NCBI RefSeq assembly: GCF_030546755.1
Contig: NZ_JAUOPE010000005.1
Location: 94,411-158,410 of the forward strand
DNA length: 64,000 bases
DNA from: Colwellia sp. 1_MG-2023
Lineage (GTDB): Bacteria > Pseudomonadota > Gammaproteobacteria > Enterobacterales > Alteromonadaceae
Direction: 5' to 3'
How positions within the stretch are numbered: the stretch's first letter is position 1; each line of letters opens with the position of its first letter. The notes under the pieces were generated by a model, which saw nothing but the letters and a program-made list of their open reading frames with translations, was not told the DNA's origin and did no database searches. This document shows positions 45,683-58,173 of this stretch, in pieces. A program made the position numbers and the translations under genes.

Positions 45683-46556
45683 TCACAGTCACCATCATGA
45701 AAAAAACGACCGCATTGGTTGGGCGTTTTTTCTTAATGTGATATTTACTATTATTGAATTTATTGGCGGTTGGCTAACCAACAGTACCGCGATAATGGCT
45801 GATGCAGTTCACGATCTTGGTGATAGTCTTTCAATAGGTTTTGCGTGGATTTTAAGTCGTTTTTCAGATAAAGAAGCATCAGACAAATTCAGTTATGGTT
45901 ATCGCCGACTTACACTTTTTGGTGCATTGGTAAATAGTATCGTTTTGATTATTGGTTCTATTTGGGTTTTATTTGAAGCAATACCGAGGTTGTCCAATCC
46001 TGAAATGCCTGTAGTTGAGGGGATGCTGGGACTTGCCATACTCGGTGTTGTCGTTAACGGATATGCGGTATTTAAATTAAAAGCGGGTGAAACACTAAAT
46101 GAAAAAGTGCTGACATGGCATCTACTTGAAGATGTACTTGGCTGGGTTGCTGTTCTTATTGTTTCTGTCGTACTTTTTTTTGTTGAACTGCCAATTTTAG
46201 ACCCTTTATTATCAATTGGCTTCACGCTATTTATCTTATTTAACGTTTTTAGAAACTTGAAATCAACGTTGGTACTTTTTCTTCAAGCGGCACCAGAAAA
46301 AGAGACCCAAGAACGTATTAAACAATCATTAATGGAATTTCCAGAAGTTAATGGTATCCATCACATGCACTTTTGGTCACTAGATGGTGAAAGTCACGTT
46401 TTAACAGCTCATCTTGAGCTGAGTGACAACTTTGAAGTTGAAAACTTAATTAGACTTAAACAAGAAGTTGCAACTAAATTAGCTTCCTATCATTTATCGC
46501 ATACGACGATAGAGTTTGAGTTTTTAAATGAAAGTTGCCGAGACGATGCGAATTAA
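45669..46556 (+). CDS. CDF family metal exporter (CzcD/ZitB type)
   Basis: About 295 residues. His-rich N-terminus (MHNHSHSHHHEK), six predicted membrane helices, and the zinc sites: D-x3-D-like AVHDLGDSLSIGF in helix 2 and H-x3-D in TWHLLEDVLGWVAV in helix 5, then a cytoplasmic C-terminal domain (HHMHFWSLDGESHVLTAHLEL). Cation diffusion facilitators export Zn, Cd or Co in exchange for protons. ATG 45669 has GGAGG upstream; an earlier in-frame ATG lies inside the previous gene. The HD (not DD) pairing in helix 2 is typical of Zn/Cd members. Confidence 0.9.
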   Translation: MHNHSHSHHHEKNDRIGWAFFLNVIFTIIEFIGGWLTNSTAIMADAVHDLGDSLSIGFAWILSRFSDKEASDKFSYGYRRLTLFGALVNSIVLIIGSIWVLFEAIPRLSNPEMPVVEGMLGLAILGVVVNGYAVFKLKAGETLNEKVLTWHLLEDVLGWVAVLIVSVVLFFVELPILDPLLSIGFTLFILFNVFRNLKSTLVLFLQAAPEKETQERIKQSLMEFPEVNGIHHMHFWSLDGESHVLTAHLELSDNFEVENLIRLKQEVATKLASYHLSHTTIEFEFLNESCRDDAN

Positions 46557-46589
46557 ACTTTAAAAGTTGAAATAAAAAAGATTAAATAT

Positions 46590-46622
46590 AAAAGCAGCTT
46601 AAACATAAATTAAGCTGCTTTT
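46590..46622. terminator. Bidirectional terminator between CDF and RND genes
   Basis: AAAGCAGCTTAA pairs with TTAAGCTGCTTT across ACATAAA, with A/T runs on both sides. It serves both convergent units. Confidence 0.88.
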
Positions 46623-46628
46623 GGGGCA

Positions 46629-50664
<4,036 letters not shown>

Positions 50665-50735
50665 TTTTAATTCCTAAACGATTCAGTTAATAACTGAATC
50701 AATAAATTGTTATTAAGCTTAAAGTGATGCTTTTT

Positions 50736-52028
50736 TTAGAGTGACAGCGCTTCGTTTGTTAGTTTTTCTATCTCTGCGCCATAAATTAGGGCAGCAGATG
50801 CCGCATCAATGAGGGTTCGCCGAGCATTTAACAGCTCTTGTCTAGCCGATACATAATCAAGATATCCATATCGACCTTTTTGATAGGCGTCTTGAGTATC
50901 TTCCAGTGCATCTTCAAGCATTGGGATAACCGACTGCTTTAATGAATTAGCTGTTAATATGGCTTGTTTTCTATTGGAGTATGCTCGTAGTAAGTGATTT
51001 CTAAACCTCAACTTAGTCGCCTCTTTCTCTATGGCAACTTGATCACGCTCTGCTAAGGCACTAGCGATTGCGCCAGAATTTCGCTTTTCAGCAAACAAAG
51101 GTAAGCTAAAACCAGCGACCAGTGCCGTATCATTAGCTTCTTGAGAGCGCCTAACACCGACAGACCATTTGATATTGGCAGTTGACTCTGTTTTAGCTAA
51201 CTGTATTTCAGCCTCTTTTAGTCGTTGTTCGCTTGCATAGATTTGAATCGCTGGATTTTTTTCTAACTTCGCAAAAAGGCTGTTAAAGTCACTGTTATTG
51301 CCAAACTGAAAAAGATCACCTTGTACTTCAGAGAAGGTTACAGAGTTTTCTCCCCAGAAAGCTGCTAAAGAAAGTTTTAAATATTCCAAGCGCTTTTGTT
51401 CCGATTGAACAGTTAGATTTGCCTGAGCAATAACTGCTTTTGAGCGTTTCACTTCAGCCTCAGGAGTTGCACCTGCGCGGTTACGTTGAGATACAATCTC
51501 TAACGTTTCTTGTGCTAACTTCAGTGCATTATCTGCCAATATAACTCTTTGTTGGGCTGCAAGTACTTCCACGTACTTTTCAGTGACTTGAGCCATCAAG
51601 TTTAGTGCTGCTACCTCTTTTTCAGCAGTGAGCAATGCTCTTGAGTTTGAAACAAGCCCAATTCGCGCTGAGCGTTTATCTCCCATTTCAATAACCGAAG
51701 ATAGAGCGACAGTTAATTCTGCGCTTTCGAATGCAGAGAATTCACCTGAGCCTGCAAAGTTCTCGGCTTCAAGTTCTAGTTCATAAGCGGGATTTAAACT
51801 TGCTGTTTGTTCTCGTCCTATTAATGCGGTTTGTTTGAAATCAAATATTTTGAGTTCAGGATTTTGTTTAAGCGTTCGCTGTATTGCCTCTTGAAGATTT
51901 AACTGCTTTTCAAATGCATAAACATTAAATGTAAAAAGTGACAAAGCGAGAAACGCGATATATTTGAGCCGAGGTGTTACACACCTCAAAATTTCTATCT
52001 TGCGATGCACACAGGTATAAAGTGCCAT
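50736..52028 (-). CDS. Outer-membrane factor of the metal efflux system (CzcC/TolC family)
   Basis: 430 residues. The N-terminal export signal (about 20-38) is followed by two TolC repeat halves (LNLQEAIQRTLKQNPELKIF and a second near residue 220) with long coiled-coil helices (AQQRVILADNALKLAQETLEIV). Part of the tripartite pump with the 49768 and 46629 products. The first 20 residues (MALYTCVHRKIEILRCVT) look like an over-long start; an inner start is possible. Confidence 0.88.
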   Translation of the reverse strand: MALYTCVHRKIEILRCVTPRLKYIAFLALSLFTFNVYAFEKQLNLQEAIQRTLKQNPELKIFDFKQTALIGREQTASLNPAYELELEAENFAGSGEFSAFESAELTVALSSVIEMGDKRSARIGLVSNSRALLTAEKEVAALNLMAQVTEKYVEVLAAQQRVILADNALKLAQETLEIVSQRNRAGATPEAEVKRSKAVIAQANLTVQSEQKRLEYLKLSLAAFWGENSVTFSEVQGDLFQFGNNSDFNSLFAKLEKNPAIQIYASEQRLKEAEIQLAKTESTANIKWSVGVRRSQEANDTALVAGFSLPLFAEKRNSGAIASALAERDQVAIEKEATKLRFRNHLLRAYSNRKQAILTANSLKQSVIPMLEDALEDTQDAYQKGRYGYLDYVSARQELLNARRTLIDAASAALIYGAEIEKLTNEALSL

Positions 52029-52099
52029 ATATACTTTCCTATAAATTTATATTGTTATTTAGGTCAATAATGTTGACCTTTTTAAATTTGATATAAAAA

Positions 52100-52471
52100 T
52101 TAGGCGTATTTAGGGGGACGAAATGGCACCGACATATAGCCTTTTAGCTCAGGAGAAACTAAGGCGTAGGTAGGAAAATGATCTATTGCTTGTAAAATAT
52201 TACAAGAAGAATCTGCATTTAAAAACAAGTGACAACAGCAACAAAAATTACAATTTTCAATTGAACTGTTGCTATTATTTACTTCAAATATATTGGAGGT
52301 TTCTGAAGCTTTTAGTGGGGTAGTTGACTCAGTTAGTGATGTGTTAAAAGAACTTTCTATCAAGTTTATTTCAAGCTCTTCTAGCGAAAAAAACACAGAC
52401 TGCACCGCGATTAAAATCATTATAACGTATGATATATATGGTTTGAAATATGATGGGTGCATTAGGTTCAT
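52100..52471 (-). CDS. Small Cys-rich secreted protein at the head of the CBA operon
   Basis: 123 residues. A hydrophobic N-terminal helix (about 10-28) acts as export signal or anchor. Then comes a Ser/Asn linker, the cysteine cluster NCNFCCCCH (about 72-80), and a C-terminal end with PFRPPKYA. A counterpart (56459) precedes the other CBA operon and has DCHHCGHCSGSH and a similar RPP end. Such proteins resemble CopL/DUF2946-type periplasmic metal-binding helpers, but the family assignment is tentative. It starts six bases after the methyltransferase stop and is in the same transcript. Confidence 0.7.
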   Translation of the reverse strand: MNLMHPSYFKPYISYVIMILIAVQSVFFSLEELEINLIESSFNTSLTESTTPLKASETSNIFEVNNSNSSIENCNFCCCCHLFLNADSSCNILQAIDHFPTYALVSPELKGYMSVPFRPPKYA

Positions 52472-52477
52472 TGTTAT

Positions 52478-53122
52478 CTAGTTCGCTTCAATCAGTCTGA
52501 TAGTTCCCAAAGGCGTTGGGACTATGTTTAAATCTGAAACATGAGTAAACCCTGATTCAACCACCAAAGAGGGAATAACTCCATCTACATTATCTTTTGT
52601 AGTTTCGAAACCATCTAATACCTGAACGACAAAGAACAATATCCGTTGAAATATTGAAGTAGGCTTTCCCCAGTCTGCAATTATTAAAGTACCGTCCGGT
52701 TTCAGTACCCGACGAATTTCAGTTAATGTCGCGAGCTTAGCTGAACTGTTTAAGTGGTGAAAAAACAAACTTGAAACTACGATGTCAAAAGAGTTTTCAT
52801 CAAAAGGCATTTTTTGTCCAAAGCCCTGTCTAAAAGAAATATTTAGATCTTTGCCTATAACTTTTTTCTGTGAAATATCTAGAGCGGTTTGGTCTGCATC
52901 TAAGCCTATTACGGTATGTTTAGGTGATTTTTCAGCTATTAATTTTGTGAGCGTTCCTGTTCCACAACCAACATCAAGTAGATTGTTTCCTTTGACGTTG
53001 GCAACTTTATCAACAATCAGCTTTTTAAAAAATGCTTCTCTCGTGGTGATAGCAACGAGGCTGTCATAAAAACTCGTTAACCAATGAAATCGTAGTGGTG
53101 GAATGTAGGTATTGTTTTTCAT
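52478..53122 (-). CDS. SAM-dependent class I methyltransferase
   Basis: 214 residues. Motif I LLDVGCGTGTLTKLIAEK (about 48-65), acidic residue at the end of beta-2 (VIGLDADQ), motif DIVVSSLFFHHL and IADWGKPTS. The fold is that of UbiE/COQ5-like and arsenite-type methyltransferases, but no CCx3-type arsenic site is seen. The substrate is unknown. It lies between an HMA-CDF exporter and the small Cys-rich protein within the metal unit, so a role in metal or metalloid handling or in lipid repair is inferred only. Confidence 0.82.
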   Translation of the reverse strand: MKNNTYIPPLRFHWLTSFYDSLVAITTREAFFKKLIVDKVANVKGNNLLDVGCGTGTLTKLIAEKSPKHTVIGLDADQTALDISQKKVIGKDLNISFRQGFGQKMPFDENSFDIVVSSLFFHHLNSSAKLATLTEIRRVLKPDGTLIIADWGKPTSIFQRILFFVVQVLDGFETTKDNVDGVIPSLVVESGFTHVSDLNIVPTPLGTIRLIEAN

Positions 53123-53222
53123 AAGTTCATTTACCTTTAGCCGTTTGAGCCAGACTTAAACTAGCTATACAGGTGTCAATAATGGTTTTAAAATTTAAAT
53201 AAATGGTCATGATTGATTTCAG

Positions 53223-54122
53223 CTAATACTTTAGCTGTAAGATGCGGCGAGCACCGTTTAAAACGACAAGGGCAATTATCAAACCAATCACTAAATCTGG
53301 ATAACGGCTGCTTGTTACTGTAACTAATAAGCCAGCTAAGATTACGCCAATGTTTGCGATAACGTCATTTGCGGAAAAAATCCAACTCGCTTTCATATGA
53401 GCGCCGTCTTCTTTATTGCCAAATATTAAAAACAGACAAGCAATGTTAGCGATTAGTGCTATTCCACCAAATATCATCATTAAAGATGACATAGGCTCAC
53501 TACCATAAATAAAGCGTCTTACGACTTCACTCAAAGCACCTAGCGCTAAAATAATCTGAAGCACACCAGAGATATGTGCCGCTCTAAGTTTCATGCTGAT
53601 ACTTTTACCTACCGCATAAATAGCCAAACCATATACGGCAGCGTCAGCAAACATATCTAATGAGTCTGCAATAAGGCCAGCAGACTGTGCAATAATCCCA
53701 GCAATTATTTCTACAAAAAACATGATCCCGTTAATAGCCAGCAACCATTTTAGCGTTGACGCTTCTTTCATCTCATTTTTTTGGGCTAGATTTTTTGCTT
53801 TTGCAGCTTCTGTGCTGCAACTTTTTTTTGTTGATTCTAATTGAGAACCTAAATTTAGTGATTGAAGTTTATTTGTGATCTCTTCTAAATTGTCATCATG
53901 GAAAACTTTAACCAATCGATTAGGGATATCAAATTGCAACCCAACGGAAGGCTTAATAGAGTCAAGCGCTAACCTAATCAATCTCTCTTCTGAAGGACAG
54001 TCCATTTGAGGCACTTTATATGTACTGACAAACGCGCCACCATAGTTATCTAATTGTGTATCAATTTTTACGTCTTCGTTGGTAGGAGATGATTGACACT
54101 GACCACTACATTTTTCTGACAT
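53223..54122 (-). CDS. CDF metal exporter with N-terminal HMA-like domain
   Basis: About 299 residues. The N-terminus is Cys-rich (KCSGQCQ) followed by an HMA-like domain (about 30-95; STYKVPQMDCPSEERLIRLAL, with MDC in place of MxCxxC). Then come six membrane helices of a cation diffusion facilitator (about 125-300). Metal-site residues: SLDMFADAAVYG in helix 2 and ANDVIANIG in helix 5. The short tail after helix 6 (RRILQLKY) means the usual cytoplasmic C-terminal metal domain is missing; the HMA-like domain may replace it. ATG 54122 is better placed after GGA than the one at 54131. Behind operator 2. Confidence 0.87.
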   Translation of the reverse strand: MSEKCSGQCQSSPTNEDVKIDTQLDNYGGAFVSTYKVPQMDCPSEERLIRLALDSIKPSVGLQFDIPNRLVKVFHDDNLEEITNKLQSLNLGSQLESTKKSCSTEAAKAKNLAQKNEMKEASTLKWLLAINGIMFFVEIIAGIIAQSAGLIADSLDMFADAAVYGLAIYAVGKSISMKLRAAHISGVLQIILALGALSEVVRRFIYGSEPMSSLMMIFGGIALIANIACLFLIFGNKEDGAHMKASWIFSANDVIANIGVILAGLLVTVTSSRYPDLVIGLIIALVVLNGARRILQLKY

Positions 54123-54151
54123 ATTTAACATTCCGTAACAATATTTCGTTG

Positions 54152-54182
54152 AGTATAAAATCTATAGCAACTATAGAGTCAA
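54152..54182 (-). promoter_or_regulatory. CadR/PbrR-type operator-promoter 2
   Basis: On the minus strand TTGACT (54182-54177), 19-bp spacer starting CTATAGTTGCTATAGATTT, then TATACT (54157-54152). It differs from operator 1 by few bases. It drives the HMA-CDF gene and, with no clear internal terminator, probably the methyltransferase, Cys-rich protein and CzcCBA genes. Confidence 0.88.
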
Positions 54183-54340
54183 TAGGTTTTATAATCTTTA
54201 TTGGTGAGTTTCCGACATTAAGTATTAAGACGATTTAACTCTTCTAATAACATCCCAGTTTTAAGATTAGCTAGTAAAATAACTGCTCTTAATTAAGTTA
54301 GTGGTGATGCTCAATGAATGATTACTAACTACTGTGTAAA

Positions 54341-56278
54341 TTATGAGGCATTGCGATTCCTTGAACGATACATATACAGTGAAAATAATATCAGAATGGT
54401 CACCTGAGCTGTTATACCTTGCCAAGTAGAACCTATACCGAACCATGTAACTTCCACATTAATAGGTAACGGAGTGATTCCTATAATCGCAGCCTCTTGA
54501 AGAGCTGAGATGGCTTTACCCATTAATATGAATGATAGAACTAAAAGCAAGTAAGTTGTTGTAGAAAAGAAACGAGCAATTGGCAATTTAACAGAATATC
54601 TAAACATTCCCCATGCAAGAATCGATAACACAGCTACCCCGAATAAAAATCCACTGATAACAAATGAGTATTGAGTTGTTGAGGCTTGTGTTACAAGTGA
54701 TTGATAGAATAAGACTGTTTCAAAAACCTCTCGATAAACAGCAATAAATGAGAGCACTGCTAGTCCCCACAGTGTACCCGCTTCTAATTGTGAATTAATG
54801 TGCTTTTGAATATATGCCTGCCAATGTTCAGCATTCGTTTTGCTATGCATCCAGATCCCAACATAAAACAACATTACTGCTGCAACCATTGCAGCAATAC
54901 CTTCCATGACTTCCCGACTCGCACCACTGATATTGATAATTGACTGTGCTACCGCCCAAGTAGCAAAACCTGCTAATAGCGCACTGAACCAACCAAAATG
55001 GACATATTTTAAGGCATCATGACGTTTAGTTCGAATTAATACTGTTATTAAAGCCAGTACAACTAGCAACGCTTCTAAACCTTCTCTTAGTAAGATAACT
55101 AAGCTTGCAGTGAAAAGAGCTTCATTTGACAAAGTGGTTTCTGTCAACAATTCTTCCGCATCATGGAGTTGCCCCACAGTAATCTCCATAAGGCTTTCAA
55201 ATTGATTAACCTGTTGCGCGTTACTTAAAACTTGACGAAGCTTAATCAAGTTTCCTTCGATGCTTTTTCGTAAATCTTTGTCTCGTGCATCCAAACTATT
55301 TTCAATTAATTCAAAACCATCTAGATAAGCACTCACAGCAAGTGTCTTAGCCTTCTCGTACTCCTCATTTTTATACGCATTGCTTGCGGCAGCTAATTGA
55401 GTTTTGGTTATAGCGATAGGACTACTTTGATTGGTAAACAATAATGTAGGATTAGCCCTTAATCCTTCAATTTCATTTTTAGTTAATCCGTCAGTTTCTG
55501 TCGATAACTTTAATGGACTATAATTTATCCAATTTTGTAATGAAATTGATTGTGATGGTTTTGTTAATTCACTTGATGATTTAAATGCCAAACCACCTAC
55601 ATAAAATGCAAGGGACCATTTCTGCTGTTCTTTTAATTGTGTAAATGCAGGCATGGCAGTGTCATCAAGCCCATTAGATATGGCATCAAATAAGCCTAAA
55701 AGTGAACGGTTTTCTGCACGTGTTTTATCGGTAAAATCGGTAGGAGCAGGCTCTAATCCCGATGCCAAAACACCATTTCCTTGACCTGAAATACCATGAC
55801 AACTCGCACAGTTATTTTCAAATAAAGAAAACGTCGCTTCTTTAGAAAGTAACCTTTTAGGGAGAGGTAGCTCTGGCATCATAGCCAATAATGAAATTCG
55901 TAACTCAGATGTAATTTTCCTGACAATATTTGCATTTTGCTTAGTTGAAATAGCTGTTTGTAAAGCTAATGCTTTCTCATTGAGTGAACGCATATAATTA
56001 TTATTAATTGACGTTTTTTCAACTATCAACTTGGAGAATTCAAGCATTTCTTGATATTCATCATCGTTAATAACTTGGCCGTCCTTAATAGCCGACTCAT
56101 AATCAACACCTACATATTCTGCTAATTGTATAATTTGTCGATGCTGCGAAAACTCTTCCAAATTGGAAGCTATACAAAATTTTGAAAAAAATGCTGTGAC
56201 TAGCAAGATCAAATAAGCTAGCGGCTTTAAATAGTTATAGTATTGGCTTTCCTGTTTTACTTTTGGGGAAAAGGGCAT
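54341..56278 (-). CDS. FTR1 family permease fused to cytochrome c (PbrT-like)
   Basis: About 645 residues. A signal/anchor helix (about 17-37), a helical linker, c-type haem motif CASCHGISGQGNG (about 157) with axial Met candidates nearby, then an FTR1-like seven-helix permease (about 375-640) with both REGLE (VILLREGLEALL) and REVFE (YREVFETVLFY) motifs that bind trivalent iron in yeast Ftr1. PbrT of Cupriavidus metallidurans, which promotes lead uptake, has the same architecture. The real start is the ATG at 56278 (GGA upstream); a TTG at 56299 is less likely. Directly behind operator 3. Confidence 0.87.
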   Translation of the reverse strand: MPFSPKVKQESQYYNYLKPLAYLILLVTAFFSKFCIASNLEEFSQHRQIIQLAEYVGVDYESAIKDGQVINDDEYQEMLEFSKLIVEKTSINNNYMRSLNEKALALQTAISTKQNANIVRKITSELRISLLAMMPELPLPKRLLSKEATFSLFENNCASCHGISGQGNGVLASGLEPAPTDFTDKTRAENRSLLGLFDAISNGLDDTAMPAFTQLKEQQKWSLAFYVGGLAFKSSSELTKPSQSISLQNWINYSPLKLSTETDGLTKNEIEGLRANPTLLFTNQSSPIAITKTQLAAASNAYKNEEYEKAKTLAVSAYLDGFELIENSLDARDKDLRKSIEGNLIKLRQVLSNAQQVNQFESLMEITVGQLHDAEELLTETTLSNEALFTASLVILLREGLEALLVVLALITVLIRTKRHDALKYVHFGWFSALLAGFATWAVAQSIINISGASREVMEGIAAMVAAVMLFYVGIWMHSKTNAEHWQAYIQKHINSQLEAGTLWGLAVLSFIAVYREVFETVLFYQSLVTQASTTQYSFVISGFLFGVAVLSILAWGMFRYSVKLPIARFFSTTTYLLLVLSFILMGKAISALQEAAIIGITPLPINVEVTWFGIGSTWQGITAQVTILILFSLYMYRSRNRNAS

Positions 56279-56322
56279 AAAATGAGTTCCACAGTTCAAA
56301 TCTAAATGATATTTATTATCAC

Positions 56323-56353
56323 ATTGTAAAATCTATAGTGGCTATAGAGTCAA
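56323..56353 (-). promoter_or_regulatory. CadR/PbrR-type operator-promoter 3
   Basis: On the minus strand TTGACT (56353-56348), 19-bp spacer beginning CTATAGCCACTATAGATTT, then TACAAT (56328-56323). It belongs to the FTR1-cytochrome gene. Confidence 0.87.
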
Positions 56354-56458
56354 ATAAAAAGTTATTTAATGTAAAAGCGTGGAAACTGACTGGGAAAGCT
56401 AGTTTAAGTAAATAGTTTCTGCTAGTATTTTAATTACTATATTTACTAGGTAATAACT

Positions 56459-56809
56459 TTGAACCTTAATGTTGTACTAAAAATGCTATTGGTTGTTTCG
56501 ATTGTTTTACAATCGTTAACTGCTGTCGCATCTTCAACATCTGAGAATCACCAGATTGATATAGAACATCTTCAAACTCAACATGATCATGCCGATGACC
56601 GAAATGCCTTAAACGATAATACAGATGATGAGCAGCATAATGAAAAAGATTGTCATCACTGCGGTCATTGCAGTGGCAGTCACTTATCTTGGATTTTAGT
56701 CAGTAATTCAAATACCACGGGCAAACTAAACATTATCAATAAAACGCCATATCAAATTGATCAAACAAATACCTACCTTGAGGCGATACTTCGTCCACCC
56801 ATTTCTTAA
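56459..56809 (+). CDS. Small His/Cys-rich secreted protein before the second CBA operon
   Basis: 116 residues. Signal peptide (about 1-24, ending TAVA-SS), acidic-His region (HLQTQHDHADDRN), then DCHHCGHCSGSH (about 72-83) and a C-terminal RPP. A counterpart to the 52100 product at the head of the other efflux operon. The start is TTG with AGG eight bases upstream; an inner ATG at 56483 lacks a ribosome site. Probably a periplasmic metal-binding helper (CopL/DUF2946-like by pattern); no direct evidence for the metal. Followed 83 bp later by the outer-membrane factor. Confidence 0.72.
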   Translation: MNLNVVLKMLLVVSIVLQSLTAVASSTSENHQIDIEHLQTQHDHADDRNALNDNTDDEQHNEKDCHHCGHCSGSHLSWILVSNSNTTGKLNIINKTPYQIDQTNTYLEAILRPPIS

Positions 56810-56892
56810 TTAGATTGATTTTTAATGACCTATTTATCCTTTAATAAAGGATAAATAGTTCGTGTTTATTAATTTTAAAATTAAGAATTTTT

Positions 56893-58110
56893 ATGTATAT
56901 ATATTTAAAAAATACAGGGTTAGTCCTGTCTTTATGCATGGCTGTGAGTTTTTCAGTTGTCAGTTATGGCAAACAGAAAAATATTTCATGGCTAGATAGT
57001 CAAATAAATAAAGATCCCGAAGTTGTTGCGGCTAAAGAGTTACTTAATGCAAGTAATCATAGAGCAAAAAGCTTAACTCAAGCCGTATATAACCCAGAGC
57101 TTGAAGCAAGCTATGAAAAAGAGGGGGATTTTGATAATTACTCTATTGGTATCAGTCAAACGATTGATTTTTGGGATAAGCAATCAGCAAATAAAAGCAT
57201 TGGTGAAATTGATGTTTATGCAAACCAGCAACAGTTGTTATCTCTACTCGATTCTAAAAAGGCTAACGCTTTAACTGCAATAGTTAATTGGCAAGCAGCA
57301 AAAAAGGCGGCTCAGTTACTTTCAGAAAGAGAAAATCAATTACAAACGCTCGTTGGAATTGTTGAAGATAAGCGAAAAGCAGGACTTCTAGAGCCACTTG
57401 ACGCTGAACTGGTCTATTTAAACTTGTCCCAAATTTTCAGTGAAATATCTGAGTCGCAAATTGCTTTGAAAAATGCAGAGGTAAAGGTTCAGGAGTTATT
57501 GCCTGATTGGACGTCTAATACTGCCAATTTGTTTTCATTTACTTTTGGAGCAACAAGCTATTCATTTAACTCTCAGTGGGTTGAAGATCATCCAAAAGTT
57601 AAACTCGCTAAAGCGCAATGGAAGGGACAACAAACTAAAGCTCAGCTAACCACTATGGAATCTAAAGCTAATCCAACCATTGGAATTAGCGCAGGGAGAA
57701 GTGGAGATGAAGACTTGGTTGGTTTGACTTTCTCAGTTCCTTTAAACATCAGAAATAACTATTCAGATACTGTTAAAGCCGCTTATTCAGAAGCAATTGC
57801 AGCAGAGGCTAACTTTCGGTCGGTTTATCGAAAGCAGTCTTTTGAAGCAAAAGCTAATTATGAATCGTTTAATGTAAGTAAAAAATACTATGAGCAATGG
57901 CGAAAACTCACACAAGGCAGATTAGATAGCAGCGCAAATTTATTAAATAAGCGCTGGGAAGCTGGTGACATCAATACTTCTGACTACCTACTTGCATTGA
58001 ATCAACGTGCTGAAGGTCTTCACGCAGGAATACGTTTGGAAAATCAATTCAAGCTTGCAGAAATATCTTTCGTTTTAAGTATGGGTCAGTTATCAAAATT
58101 TGAGATTTGA
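56893..58110 (+). CDS. Outer-membrane factor of the second metal efflux system (TolC family)
   Basis: 405 residues, signal peptide (about 1-26), and TolC/CzcC coiled-coil halves (PEVVAAKELLNASNHRAKSL, second half from about 225). The ISQTIDFWDKQSANKSIGEI and FSVPLNIRNNYSDTV segments are typical of CzcC-like factors. Forms the outer-membrane channel with the 58174 adaptor and the 59442 pump. Confidence 0.88.
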   Translation: MYIYLKNTGLVLSLCMAVSFSVVSYGKQKNISWLDSQINKDPEVVAAKELLNASNHRAKSLTQAVYNPELEASYEKEGDFDNYSIGISQTIDFWDKQSANKSIGEIDVYANQQQLLSLLDSKKANALTAIVNWQAAKKAAQLLSERENQLQTLVGIVEDKRKAGLLEPLDAELVYLNLSQIFSEISESQIALKNAEVKVQELLPDWTSNTANLFSFTFGATSYSFNSQWVEDHPKVKLAKAQWKGQQTKAQLTTMESKANPTIGISAGRSGDEDLVGLTFSVPLNIRNNYSDTVKAAYSEAIAAEANFRSVYRKQSFEAKANYESFNVSKKYYEQWRKLTQGRLDSSANLLNKRWEAGDINTSDYLLALNQRAEGLHAGIRLENQFKLAEISFVLSMGQLSKFEI

Positions 58111-58173
58111 ACGTTTACTTTTTCAGTAGCGAAAAACGAAATCTTAAATTTATCAAAAATATAGGTTACAAAA

